Part shown: positions 9,760-29,000 of the stretch, piece by piece
Layout: every line of letters starts with the position of its first letter
How positions within the stretch are numbered: the stretch's first letter is position 1
Assembly (NCBI RefSeq): GCF_004027225.2
Contig: NC_046358.1
Coordinates: forward strand, 2,101,447 to 2,165,446
Source: Strigops habroptila
Lineage: Eukaryota; Chordata; Aves; Psittaciformes; Psittacidae
DNA length: 64,000 nucleotides
Reading direction: 5' to 3'
Notes under the pieces: model-generated
What the model was told of the DNA's origin: nothing
Databases searched by the model: none
Seen by the model: only the letters and a program-made list of their open reading frames with translations
Made by a program: the position numbers and the translations under genes

Positions 9760-9874
9760 CGGTCCCCCCCCCGTTCCCGGGCGCAGGCGCGGGGCGGGCC
9801 GGCCCCGGTCACTTCCTGCCCCCGCCCCCTCCCGCCGCGCTGCCGCCGCCGCCGCTCCCCCCGCCCCGGCCCCG
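9760..9874 (+). promoter_or_regulatory. CORO1B: CORO1B promoter and non-coding exon 1
   Basis: A CpG-rich block with GGGGCGGG, an ETS-like CACTTCCTG at 9810-9818 and several CCGCCCC boxes leads to a GCCGCC-rich exon ending at 9874, followed by the donor GTGAGT. It splices in this reading to the coding exon at 11086. The transcription start is not resolvable by eye. GPR152 ends only about 110 bp before this block. Confidence 0.6.
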
Positions 9875-10029
9875 GTGAGTGCGGGACCGACCCCCCCGTG
9901 CGGGACCCGGGACCGGGGGGGGGGGGGGTCGAGCTTGGGGTGGGGGGACCCGCACCCGGACCCGCACCCGGAGCGACGGACCCGGCCCCATCCCTGCCCC
10001 GCGGGGTCCCCCCGTCCTCCTTCCGGGGG

Positions 10030-10800
10030 GTCCCCATCCCCATCCCTGTCCCCTTACCCAGCGGGGTCACCCCGTCCCCATCCCCTGTACGTTTATACAG
10101 TGGGGCCGTTCCATCCTCATCCTTGTCCCCGTTCTCTGTCCCCATCCTTGTCGCCATTCCCTGTCCCCATCCCGTCCTCAACTGCATCCCTGTGCCCTTC
10201 TACAGTGGGGCCACCCCATCCCTGTACCCATCTCCTGTTCCTATCCCTGTCCCCATCCTTGTCTCCCCTTACAAAGTGGGGCCACCCCATCCCTGTCCCC
10301 AAACTCTGTCCCCATCCTGCCCCCATTCCCATCTCCTGTCCTCATTCCTGTCCCTGTCCCTTTACACAGAGGGGCCACCCCATCCCCATCCTTGTCCCTA
10401 TTCCCATCCCTGCCCCTTTACACAGCGGGGCCACCCCATCCCTGTCCCCATCCTGACAGGCTGTACCTGTCCTCTTTTCTGTCACCATCCCTGTCCCCTA
10501 CCCTTGTCCCCATCCCCTTAATCCAGTGGGGCCACCCCATAGCCTGTCCCCATCCCTGTCCCCATTCCCTTTTGCCATCCCCATCCCATTAACCCAGTGG
10601 GGTCACCCCATAGCCTGTCCCGATCCCCTGTCCCCATATCCTTACCCAGCAGGGCCATTCCTGTCCCCAACCCCTTTTCCCATCCCCTGTCCCCATCTCC
10701 ATCCCCATCCCCTTAACCCACTGGGGCTACCCCATCCCATCTCCAGCCCATCTCATCCTACCTGTCCCCCTTTCTCTCCCCATCCCCATTACCCACAGAA
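10030..10800. repeat. Minisatellite in CORO1B intron 1
   Basis: Units of about 60-80 bp combining 'gtccccatccctgtcccctt' with 'acacagtggggccaccccat'. It is C-rich on the coding strand. Confidence 0.8.
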
Positions 10801-11064
10801 CCCCCTTGTCCCACCTCCCTCCCTGGCACTGCCACCCCCATCCCCTTCCCCATGCCACTCCCTGTCCCCCAGCCCCGCGCCGTGGGGCAGGGCAGGATTC
10901 CTTTGCCCGGCAGGCACAGGGCAGCTCCCACTTCCCGCTCCTGGGAGGAGCCGAGCTGCCCTTTACCCAGGGCAGGGAATGGAGGGGACACAATCCCATA
11001 GCGGGTGCACGCTGCCACTTCCCTGCCCGTGACTCTGCCCCACACGTCGGGGTCCCGGCGCTGA

Positions 11065-15226
<4,162 letters not shown>

Positions 15227-15642
15227 GGACCCCCCACACCCCCCCCCCTCAGGGACCACCGACCCCGGGGCACCCCCCCCCCCCGTGAGCCCACACCCCA
15301 CTCCGGGGTCCCCCCATTCCTTCTCCCCATTGGAGGGCTGGCCGCCCCACTGCCCCTCATTGCCTTACTGGGTGCTGCCCCACCACTAATGGACCATTAT
15401 TGCCCCCCCCTCCCATGTCCTGGGGGCTGCTCTTGGGATCAAACATCACCCCCTGCACCCCCCATTCCTGGATGGGGTGGGATCTTCTCCCCATTCCTAT
15501 GGGGCAGGGCATGATCTGTGTGTGTGTGTGTGTGTTCACCCCCCCACTGTGGAATTGTCCCCCCTATATTTTGGGGGCTTCTTTCCCTTCTCCTTCTGTT
15601 CCCCCCTTCCAGTGCAGGGTCAAAAACTATATTTTCACTCCA

Positions 15643-15648
15643 AATAAA
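15643..15648 (+). terminator. CORO1B: Poly(A) signal of CORO1B
   Basis: AATAAA, 417 nt past the stop codon, gives a 3' UTR of about 440 nt. A (tg)n run lies within it near 15517-15533. Confidence 0.75.
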
Positions 15649-16158
15649 GGCATTTTTAAGAAAAGAGTGGGGGGAAATGGGAGGAATGGGGCAGAGGTGC
15701 CTTGATGGGGGTCTATGGGGGGGTTCTATGGGGTTGGGGGGCTCACTGGGGTGTAAGGAGGGGGACAGGAAGACACAGGGTTCACAGGCATGAGCTTAAT
15801 ACTTTGGGCAGGCAATGGGTGCAACACAATGGGAGCAGCCCCCTCCTCCTGTGCTATGGGGCAGGGGACCCCCATATGTGTGCCCTGTCACCCTGCATAG
15901 AGTACTGGCGGGGGGGGGGTTTGGTGGTCCCAGGTTGGTGAGGTGGCAGATGGGGGGGTTCAGATGGGGTCCTCATGGCTGGCAGACACCCCAATTTCCA
16001 TGTCCCGGGGTGCATTTTGGGTAGCGGGGGGGCTGCAGCACCTCCCGCCACCCCCCTGAGCTCATACATCCGCTGCGTGGGGGCAGGAAGCGCCGTGGGG
16101 GCTCCCCCCAGCACAGCTCGTGCTGTAGCATCAGGGACCCGCTCCGGCAGCACCCACA

Positions 16159-17760
16159 ATGGTGAGCGCCCCAAAACCAGGCGGGATGGGACATGGGGTG
16201 AATGGGACTGATGGGATGGGATTGGGGGGGCATCCCCCATAATGGGAGTGAGTTGGGGGGGGGGGAAAACCCTTCTCCAGCCTCAGTTTCCCCTGTTAAA
16301 TCTGGGGGGGTGGGTCCGTTTCATTCCAATTTGGACCCCCCAACCCTCTGGTTGGTGGTGTCCCAGGGGCTGAGGTGGGGGGCAGCAGTTGTGGGTCCTG
16401 GGGGCAGATCCCACTCCCACAGTGGGGCTGGGAAGGGGACACACAGTGGGGCCTGGTGGGGCTGGAGCTGTGGGGCAATGGGGGGTAGGTTTGGGGGGGT
16501 GAGAGCAGCAGAGTGGGGCTGTGGGTCAGTTTTGGGGTTCAGGGTAACATGATGAGGTTGGGGGCAGGTTGGGGGTGAGGGTAGAATGATGCGGTTGGGG
16601 GGCAGGTTGGGCATTCAGGGTAACACGGATTGGGGGGCAGGTTGGGACTAACATAGTGGAGTTTGGAGGGTAATTTGGGCCTTCAGGGCAGCCCAGTGTG
16701 GCTGGGGGGGGCAGTTTTGGGGTTCAGCGTAGCATGGTTGGGTTGGGGGGCAGGTTTTTTTGGGGGTGAAAGCAGCACAGTGGGGCTGGAGGGGCAGTTT
16801 GGGGGTTCAAAGTAACATGGTTGGGTTGGGGGGTGATGGCCTGGGGTAAAAGAACACGGGGGGCCCCAGACCCATGTAGATGGGGGTGCTATGGGTCTGC
16901 ATCAGTGCATGAAGGGACCTATGGGGCTGCCGCGGGTCTGTACACAGCAATGGCAGCACCCAGCTCCGCTCCCCATAGCACCCGCAGGTGCTGCAGCACT
17001 CGCCGACCGCAGCTTCCCGTCACGGGGCCGGCACCGGCTGGGGACGGGGGGGGACGGGGACGGACGGGTGTCACCTCCATGTCCCACCCTCGGGGACACG
17101 CCGCCCTTCACCCCGGCCCTTCCCTGCTTTCCGGGACGGTGCAAACACCCCAGCTCCGGGAATAGCCGGGATGTGTGCCAAGGACACGGCACTGACCCCC
17201 CCCACCGCTGCCTTTACCGACAGGCTGGAGCGCGGCCGGGACCGGTGCTGCTGGCGCTGGCCGTGCCCGTGGCCGCGGGGGACCCGGTGGGGAACCGCAG
17301 CGACCGGGCAGTGGGTGCGCTGCTGGGGGTCCTGCTGTGCCTTGTGGTGGGGCTGGCCCTGGCCTGGCACCACCTCTGCCGGCTCTCGGCCGGCCGGTAC
17401 CATCCCAGCCCCATGAGCCGGCGGGCGCTGGAGCGGCTGCGGCAGCGCTGGCATCGGCTGCGGGGACAGCAGGACGCGGTGGCACAAGCCGGGTGTGAGG
17501 ATGGGGACGTGGCGGAGGAAGGGGACAAGGAGGAAGAGGGGATCGTGTGGAGGCAGGAGCGGCGGATGGAGGAGCAGGAGGAGGAGGAGGAGGAGGAGGA
17601 AGAGGAGGAAGAGGCCGAAGAAACCATGAGAGCCGGGGAGAGCCCCCCAAGTGTGGGGCAGGCGGCGGGGGGCAGCGCCGAAGCCCTGCTCAGTGAGCTC
17701 CATGCCTTCTCGGGGACGGCAGCGTGGGGGGACGCGCAGCCCAGTGTTACTGCTCTGTGA
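16159..17760 (+). CDS. PTPRCAP: CD45-associated protein (PTPRC-associated protein)
   Basis: Two coding exons: 16159-16161, holding only the ATG, and 17224-17760; 179 residues (human 206). The protein associates with CD45 in lymphocyte membranes. Exon 1 ends ACAATG followed by the donor GTGAGC, and exon 2 starts in phase 0, giving MAGARPGPVLLALAVPVAAG as signal peptide. I recall the human gene also carrying just the initiator codon in exon 1. A short ectodomain with the sequon NRS follows, then a membrane segment (LLGVLLCLVVGLALAW, about residues 36-52). The cytoplasmic part has a Glu run of 12, and ends with the diagnostic block GGSAEALLSELHAFSGTAAW and a final VTAL. The order CORO1B-PTPRCAP-RPS6KB2 is conserved. 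The intron is repeat-rich, and no AATAAA is seen downstream. Confidence 0.9.
16495..16840. repeat. Tandem repeat in PTPRCAP intron 1
   Basis: Units of about 60-65 bp around 'ttggggggcaggttgggggt' and 'ttcagggtaacatgatg'. Confidence 0.75.
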
Positions 17761-18165
17761 CACCCCAACACTCTGTGACACCCCCTGTGTCCTGTGACAC
17801 CCCAACACACTGACACCCCAATACCCTGTGGCACCCCCCATGTCCTGTGGCACCCCAGCACCCTGTGACACCCCAACACTCTGTGACACCCCCTGTGTCC
17901 TGTGACACCCCAACACACTGACACCCCAATACCCTGTGGCACCCCCCATGTCCTGTGGCACCCCAGCACCCTGTGGCACCCCGACACTCTGTGACACCCC
18001 CCTATGCCTTGCGATATCCCCCATGTCCTGTGATACCCCAACACTCTGTGACACCCCAATGCCCTGTGTCACCCCCATGCCCTGTGTCACCCCCATGCCC
18101 TGTGATATCCCCCATGCCTTGTGACACCCCAACACACTGACAACCCCGTGCCCTCTGTCACCCCA
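17757..18165. repeat. Minisatellite downstream of PTPRCAP
   Basis: Tandem units of about 18-20 bp, 'caccctgtgacaccccaac'. It starts immediately at the PTPRCAP stop codon, so the 3' UTR itself is repeat. Confidence 0.85.
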
Positions 18166-18219
18166 ATAACCTTTGTCACGCCCTTCCATGCCCTCGTGTG
18201 ACCCCTCCTCCTTCCCGCC

Positions 18220-18430
18220 CCCAGCGCAGCCTCCTGATTGGCTGCACGGGCGCGGGCACCATGAATGAAAGACTGGCTCTGCCTATTTATGGCTGTCACC
18301 CCGAATGGGGGGGCGTGGCTTTGGTGGGAAGTGGGTGGAGCTAAGGGGGCGTGGCCTATAGATATAAGAGGTCCTATGGGAAGGCTGGTGCCTGGGTAAG
18401 GGGCGGGGCTTGACAAAGGGGCGGGGCTTG
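18220..18430. promoter_or_regulatory. Promoter-like segment without an obvious gene
   Basis: In order on the + strand: a CCAAT box (CTGATTGG), a MEF2-like CTATTTATGG at 18280-18289, GGGGGCGTGGC, GGGGGCGTGGCC followed by TATAGATATAAGAGG, and two GGGGCGGGGC boxes. It lies between the convergent 3' ends of PTPRCAP and RPS6KB2, where no promoter is expected. It resembles the CORO1B intron 10 array. Confidence 0.3.
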
Positions 18431-18547
18431 GAGCAGGGGGCGGAGCCTGCCCCTGCCCGGGGGGGCATCGGCTCCCCTGTCTCCCCCCCCATGTGTCCAC
18501 CCATGTGTCCCCCCCCAGCACAGGACCACCACAGCCTCATCACATCC

Positions 18548-18553
18548 TTTAAT
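18548..18553 (-). terminator. RPS6KB2: Poly(A) signal of RPS6KB2
   Basis: ATTAAA on the minus strand, about 245 nt beyond the stop codon of the conserved frame. Confidence 0.6.
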
Positions 18554-18794
18554 TGCCACACGTCCCCCAGCCGGCCCCCATGGGGACACCGGGGCACCCC
18601 AGGGGGGCCCCGCCACCATCCGGGGTACCCCCCCCCATACCCCCAAACCCGGCCCTGCCTGGCAGCACCGTGAGCGGGCAGGGGGCCGTGCTGGGGGGGG
18701 GGGGCGGGGGAAGCACAAGCAGCATCAGGGGCCCCCCTGCACCTCATGGGGGGCACCAGGCCCCCACCACCACCATCTCCCCACCCTCCCACCA

Positions 18795-22890
<4,096 letters not shown>

Positions 22891-23240
22891 GACGGCGCCG
22901 TTACCGGGACCCCGGCGGGACCCGCCCCGATGGCCCCGCCCCCTTTCCGATAGCCCCGCCCCTCTCCGGTAACCCCGCCCCCCCCGCCCCTCCCGCCACC
23001 CGTCGGGGGTACGGGGGAGGTCCCGGTGGGGGGGGGGGGCACACACGGGGGTGGTGCAGGGACAACGACAACGGAGCCAGCGCTGCCGCTCACAGCCTTT
23101 ACTGCGACCCCCCCGCACCGGGCGTCCGCGTGACGTCATCGGGGGCGCCGTGACGACAGATGAAGGGGAGGGGTGTCCCGGGAGGAGGCGGAGACACCCC
23201 CCGCACCCCCCACCCCGAGCACCCCCCGAGGGTTCGTAGG
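22891..23240 (-). promoter_or_regulatory. RPS6KB2: RPS6KB2 promoter CpG island with CRE
   Basis: Dense CpG sequence upstream of the start codon. A full palindromic CRE, TGACGTCA, sits at 23131-23138, about 240 bp upstream of the ATG. There is no TATA box. CREB/ATF binding is inferred. Confidence 0.5.
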
Positions 23241-23269
23241 GTAGCGGTGGTGCGGAGGGGGGGGCACGG

Positions 23270-25095
23270 CGGCGCGTTGCTGTAGGGCGATGGTGTTAGT
23301 TGGGGGGCTACGGACTATGTGTTATTGTAGGGTCGCTAGTGGTGGTGTGGGGTCTGGGGCGCTATAGGGGCTGCGTGTTGTTGTAGGGTCGCTACTGTTA
23401 TTGTAGCGTCTCAAGCACTGTGGGGTTGTGTGTTATTGTAGGGTCGCTACTGGTGGTGTGGGGTCTGGGGTACTATAGGTGCTGTGTGTTATTGTAGGGT
23501 TGCTTCTGTTGCTGTAGGGTCTCAGGCGCTATAGGGGCTGTGTATTATTGTAGGGTCTGGGGCACTACAGGTGCTGTGTGTTATTGTAGGGCTGCTACTG
23601 TTGCTGTAGGGTCTCAGGCGCTATAGGAGCTGTGTGTTATTGTAGGGTCGCTACTATTATTGTAGAGTCTCAGGCACTGTAGAAGCTGTGTGTTATTGTA
23701 GGGTCTCAAGCACTATAGGGCTGTGTGTTGCTGTAGGGTCTCAGACATTATAGTGGCTGTGTATTATTGTAGGGTTGCTACTGTTGCTGTAGGGTCTCAG
23801 GCACTGTAGGGCTGTGTGTTATTGTAGGGTCTCAGGCACTATAGAGGCTGTGTGTTATTGTAGGGTCTCAGGCACTATAGGGGCTGTGTGTTATTGTAGG
23901 GTCTCAGGCACTATAGGGCTGTGTGTTATTGTAGGGTCTCAGGCACTATAGGGCTGTATGTTATTGTAGGGTCTCAGGCGCTATAGGGGCTGTGTGTTAT
24001 TGTAGGGTTTCAGGCACTATAAGGGCTGTGTGTTATTGTAGGGTTGCTGAAGTTATTGCAGGGTCTCAGGCACTTACAGGGCCTGTGTGTTATTGCAGGG
24101 TCTCAGGCACTACAGGGTTTATGTGTTATTGTAGGGTTGCTAGTGTTGTAGGGTCGCTGGCTCTATAGTGCTGTTTGTTATTGTAGAGTCTTAGGCACTA
24201 TCGGGGCTGTATTATTGTAGGGTCACTGCTGCTATTGTAGGGTCTCAGGCACTACAGGGCCTGTGTGTTATGGTAGAGACTCGGATACTATAGGAGCTGT
24301 GTGTTATTGCAGGGTTGCTGCTGTTATTGTAGGGTCTCTGGTGCTACAAGGCTGTTTGTTATTGTAGAGTCTCAGGCGCTATAGGGGCTATGTATTATTG
24401 TAGGGTCACTGCTGTTATTGTAGGGTCTCAGGCACACAGGGACTGTGTATTATTGTAGGGCTGCTATTGTTATTGTAGGGTCTCAGGCGCTATAGGAGCT
24501 GTGTGTTATTGTAGGGTCACTACTGTTATTGTAGGGTCTCAGGCACTACAGGGGCTGCGTGTTGTTGTTATTATAGGGTCGCTACTGTTGTTGTAGGGTC
24601 TCTGGTGCTACAGGGGCTGTGTGTTATTGTAGGGTCTCAGGCACACAGGGACTATGTGTTATTGTAGGGTCACTAATGTTATTGTAGGGTCTCAGGCACA
24701 CAGGTTGGGTGTCACTGAGGGTCCCAGGGACCGTGGTGGCCACGTGTCACTGGGGATCCCCGGGGGGGCGTCAGGCAGGTTGCTGACCCCAGGGATGTCC
24801 CCACAACACTGTGGGACCCCCGGCTACCCTCCTGTGGGGCAGGATCACTGGTACCGAATCCAGGGTGATGTATAGGGTCCCTGGGGCTGGTTTGTTATTG
24901 TAGGGTCTCCCCATGCTGCTTTATTATTATGGGGTGTCCTCTTCAAGGTATGTTATTGTAGGGTCTCCCCACCTCAGTCTGGTACTGTGGGGTCTCCCAA
25001 TGCTGGTTTGTTATTGCAGGGTCTCCCCCCACTGGTTTGTATTTGTAGGGTCTCCCCATGCTGGTTTGTTATTGTAGGGTCTCCCCATGCTGGTG
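23270..25095. repeat. Large compound minisatellite between RPS6KB2 and CARNS1
   Basis: Two alternating unit types share the core 'tgttattgtaggg'. One is about 36 bp (ggtctcaggcactatagggg plus ctgtgtgttattgta); the other is about 20 bp (ggtcgctactgttattgtag). Tens of copies span 23280-24720. A diverged tail with 'ttgttattgtagggtctccc' continues at 24890-25095, so the array overlaps the likely CARNS1 3' end. Confidence 0.9.
24920..24925 (-). terminator. CARNS1: Candidate poly(A) signal of CARNS1
   Basis: AATAAA on the minus strand, about 1.08 kb beyond the CARNS1 stop. I noticed no closer canonical hexamer. It lies inside the minisatellite tail. Confidence 0.4.
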
Positions 25096-25149
25096 GGTGT
25101 CCCCTGCATGTCCCCTGGCATGGGAGGGACACCAGACCCCACAGCTGGG

Positions 25150-25895
25150 GGGACAGGGGATGCTGGGGACAGGGCTTGGGGGTGCCAGGGGATGGGGTGC
25201 CAGGGCAAGGGATTGGGATCAGGAGAGCCAGGGGATGGGATGCCAGGGGTTGCCATGGGGTGAGGTGCCAGGGCAGGAGACTGGGATCCAGGGTGATGTT
25301 GGGGAGCAGGGAATGGGGATGCCAGGGCCTTGGGGGATAGCAGAGGATGGGGTGCCAGGGGGTGGGGTGCTGGGATGGAGTGAGACGCTACGGGATGGGT
25401 CACCAGGGCAAGGAATTTGGATCCAGGGGATGTCATGGGGTGCCAGGGGATTGGGTGCCAGGAGGGTGCCATGGGATGGGGTGCCAAATCAGGGGATTGA
25501 GATACATGAGAGATGTGAGGGATGTTGGGGAGGAGGGAATAAGGTGCCAGGGCCTTGGGGGATACCAGAGGATGGAGTGCCAGGGGGTGGGATGCCAGGA
25601 TGGAATGGGCTGCCAGGGAATGAGTCACCAGGGCCGGGAACTTGGAGCCAGGGGAGCCAGGGGACACGATGCCAGGGGATGGAGTGCCAGGGGATCCAGG
25701 GGATATTATGGGATGGAATGCTAGAGGATGGGACGCCAGGGGATCCAGGGGATGCCAGGGGGTGGGATGCCAGCAGATTCAGGGAGTGTCATGGGACGGG
25801 ATGTCATGTGATGGGATGCCAGGCAACGGGATGTCAGGGAATGAGGTGCCAGGGGATGGGATGCCAGGGGATGGTATATCATGGTATATGCTGCT
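25150..25895. repeat. Minisatellite in the CARNS1 3' UTR
   Basis: Units of about 10-12 bp, 'ggatgccagggg' and 'ggtgccaggggatggg', cover most of the sequence between the CARNS1 stop and its probable poly(A) signal. Confidence 0.85.
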
Positions 25896-26005
25896 GTGGA
25901 GATGCCGGGGTGGCACGGCTGCAGGAGGGGGTACCAGGACAGCGGGTGGGTATCCATCCCCTCCATCCGCTCCATCCCCGCTCCATCCCCGCTGCCTGCC
26001 TGCCG

Positions 26006-29000
26006 CTATTTGAAGTGCGAGAGGAAATGCTCCACCGGGTACCGCGGGGAGTCGATGCCCAGCGCCTGGCACAGCCCCAGCAGGCGCAGACAAGCCTCGG
26101 CCCGCGTCTCCCCGGCGCACGCCACGCTCAGACACGGCTCCTCGTACTCTCCGTCCGCCGCCGTCTCCTCGAAGAGCCGGTTGAGGCGGACGAGCCCGCG
26201 GCTCTGCAGGTCCCGCAGCGCCTCCAGCGCCCCGCCGGCCCCCAGCACCGCCCCGTGCTCCGAGCCCAGGCACATCACCCCGGCCAAGTGCGTGCGGGGC
26301 GCGGGGCTTGCTGGCAGCACCGGCGGCAGCCCCAGCGCCACCAGCACGGCCGCCAGCAGCAGGTCGGCGCCGTACACCTCTCGGATCCAGTCGCGGAGGT
26401 AGAACCCCCCCATGCGAGGGTTGATCTCCAGCAAGCGGGGCCCGGCCGGCCCCAGTTTGAGCTCCACGTTGAAGACCCCATCGCGGAGCCCGCAGGCCAG
26501 GCAGCACTGCAGGGCTGCCCGGACGAGCTGCGCCTGCCGGTCCGCGGGCAGGCAGGACGGGAGGCAGGCGGCGGTCTCCAGGAAGGCGGGCAGGCGTGTG
26601 GGGCCGTTGTCGGACACCCATGCGCCCATCAAGCGCCCTTCGAAGACCACCAAGTCAACGTCGTGCTCGGTGCCGGGGACATACTCCATCAGCAGCATGG
26701 CGTTCCCCCATCCCAACCCGATGCCGGGGTGATCGGCATCATCCCGCAGGTCGCGCCAGAGCCGGGCGGCGTGTTCATGGCACTGCTCGGGGCTTTCCAC
26801 CAACCTCACCCCGACGGCGCCAGCCCCGAACTCCAGTTTGGCTACGGCGGGGAAGGGCACGGCTCCGGCCGCCCGCTCCACGTCCCCATGGCTCTGCAGC
26901 CGGTGGCAGGGCACGGCGAAGGCGGCCGGTGCCGGGCGGCCGCGGTGGCAGCGCTGGAGATGCTGGTGTGTGCGGCTCTTCTGCTTGGCCACACGGACGG
27001 CGGCGGGGGGGCTGGAGCGCAGCCCTAAGCGCTGGCACACCAGTGCCGCCAGCACCACGCAGTCATCCCAGTAGGAAAGGCAGGCGTGGGGCTGCAGCCC
27101 CCGGGAGCGCAGCAGCTCCGTCACCCGCTCCGCATGCTCCTCATCCCGCCGGTGTTCCCGGCTGTCGTAAGGAAGGAAGGTCTCCACCAGCCCCGCTGCG
27201 AAGTGCTCCGGGTCTGACTCGACCAAGTGGATCTGTGTCCCCAAAGAGGTGTTGTCTTATGAGGGGGATACCCCCAAATACACCCATTGGGACAGTGTGG
27301 CACCCAGCGTTCACTCTGAAGCCTACTGATGGCAGCGCGCCCCAGCGGCACCCCCACCTCCTCACCCTCAATCCATAGTCACGGGCAGCATCCCAGACGA
27401 AGCTCTTGCTGACACCACCAGCGCCGATGAGCAGGATGTCCTTGCCCTCAACGAGGTGACACTGCGCCCGGTGCAGCATGGCCTCGGCCAGCAGCCGGGG
27501 GGTGTCACCGTGGGGCTGCCCCACGGCGCGCCCCATGGCCTCGGCCAGCAGGCAGGTCTCCAGACACCGCTGGCTGTTGGTGGACAGGACCACCAGCTCC
27601 AGGGTGTCATCCACGCATGCCAGCAAGAAGTCCACGCCTGGGGATGAGGACGGGGACACGGTGCTCAGTGATGCCACCACCGCCATGGGGTGTCCCCCTC
27701 CGTGTCCCCACACTCACCCATGATGTCGGTGTGGGCACGGGCACCGCCGCGCTGCTCGGGGCTCAGCTCGGCCTCGGTGGCCAGGACAGCGGCCATGGTA
27801 GCCTCGGCGGCCACCTGCAGGCGCTTGGCCAGGGCCTGGCGCTGCCCGGGGGCCACCACCCCCCAGTGCTGCAGGCTGGAGTCCAGCCCCTGCGGCAGCG
27901 CTGCACCATGATGCACCGGTGCTTCCGCGCGCCCCATGGCGCAGGAGACCTGTGGGGACACGGAGTGTCACCCCATAGACTGGGGGCATGCAGGGACAAC
28001 AGGGCACGAGGACATGATCGAGGCATGGGGACATGGATGGCCACCGTAGAATGGGGACATACAGGGATACCAGGGCATGGAGATGTGACCAAGGCACTGG
28101 GACATGAGGTGTCACCCCATAGACTGGGGGCATGCAGGGATAACAGGGCATGGGGATGTGATCAAGACATGAGGACATGGGGTGTTATCTTATAGACTGG
28201 GGACACACAGGAACAACAGGGCATGGGGACATGGATGGCCACCACAGCCTGGAGACATGCAGGGGCAACAGGGCACGGGGATGTGATCAAGGCATGGGGA
28301 CATGGATGGCCACCATAGCCTGGGGGCACAAAGGTCCACCAATACATGGGGACATGGACGGCCACCACAATCTAGGGACACTCAGGACCACCAATGCTTG
28401 GGGACATGGATGGGCACCATAATCTATAGGCATGCAGGGCCACCAACACTTGGGGACATGACTAAGGCATGGGGACATGGATGGCCACCATCACCTGGGG
28501 ACACACAGGGCCATCAAGATACGGGGACGTGAATAGCCACCATAATCTATGGACATGCAGGGCCACTATGGCACGGGGACATGACCAAAGCATGGGGACA
28601 CGAATGGCCACCATAGCCTGGGGTCACCCAGGGCCACCGAGCCATGTGTCCACTTGCCCCCACCCCATTCCCTGGTGGTTCACCCCTACCCCCCCGCAGC
28701 AGAGGGCCCGGTGCCAGTGTGCCCGTACCTGGCAGAGCTGGGGCCGGTCCCCCCAGGACCTGCAGACGAGGGTGCAGATGCGCAGGGCCATGGGCAGCCG
28801 TGGGGCTGGGCTGCCTGGGGGGCGAGGGGCAGGGCAGGCACCGCCGCACGGGGACGGGGGTCCCTGCCCGACCCCCCCCCACCCCGCCGTGGCTCCTGGC
28901 ACCCCGGGTGGCACCGCGCTGGTGGCCCTGGGCAACCCCAACCCTGGGGTCCAGCCTGGCCACTGTCACCCCCAGCCCCATGGGGCTGCAAGGGGTCAGA

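Noticed and set aside
18283-18794. C-terminal extension of RPS6KB2 in the as-read frame
   Set aside because: Runs past the poly(A) signal and replaces a conserved ending; best explained by one extra base in the C run.
23270-24720. Interstitial telomeric repeat
   Set aside because: The array contains gtaggg motifs but no (ttaggg)n runs.
25058-27028. 656-residue + frame
   Set aside because: Combines the CARNS1 3' UTR repeat with the antisense of the GC-rich last CARNS1 exon; low third-position freedom explains openness.
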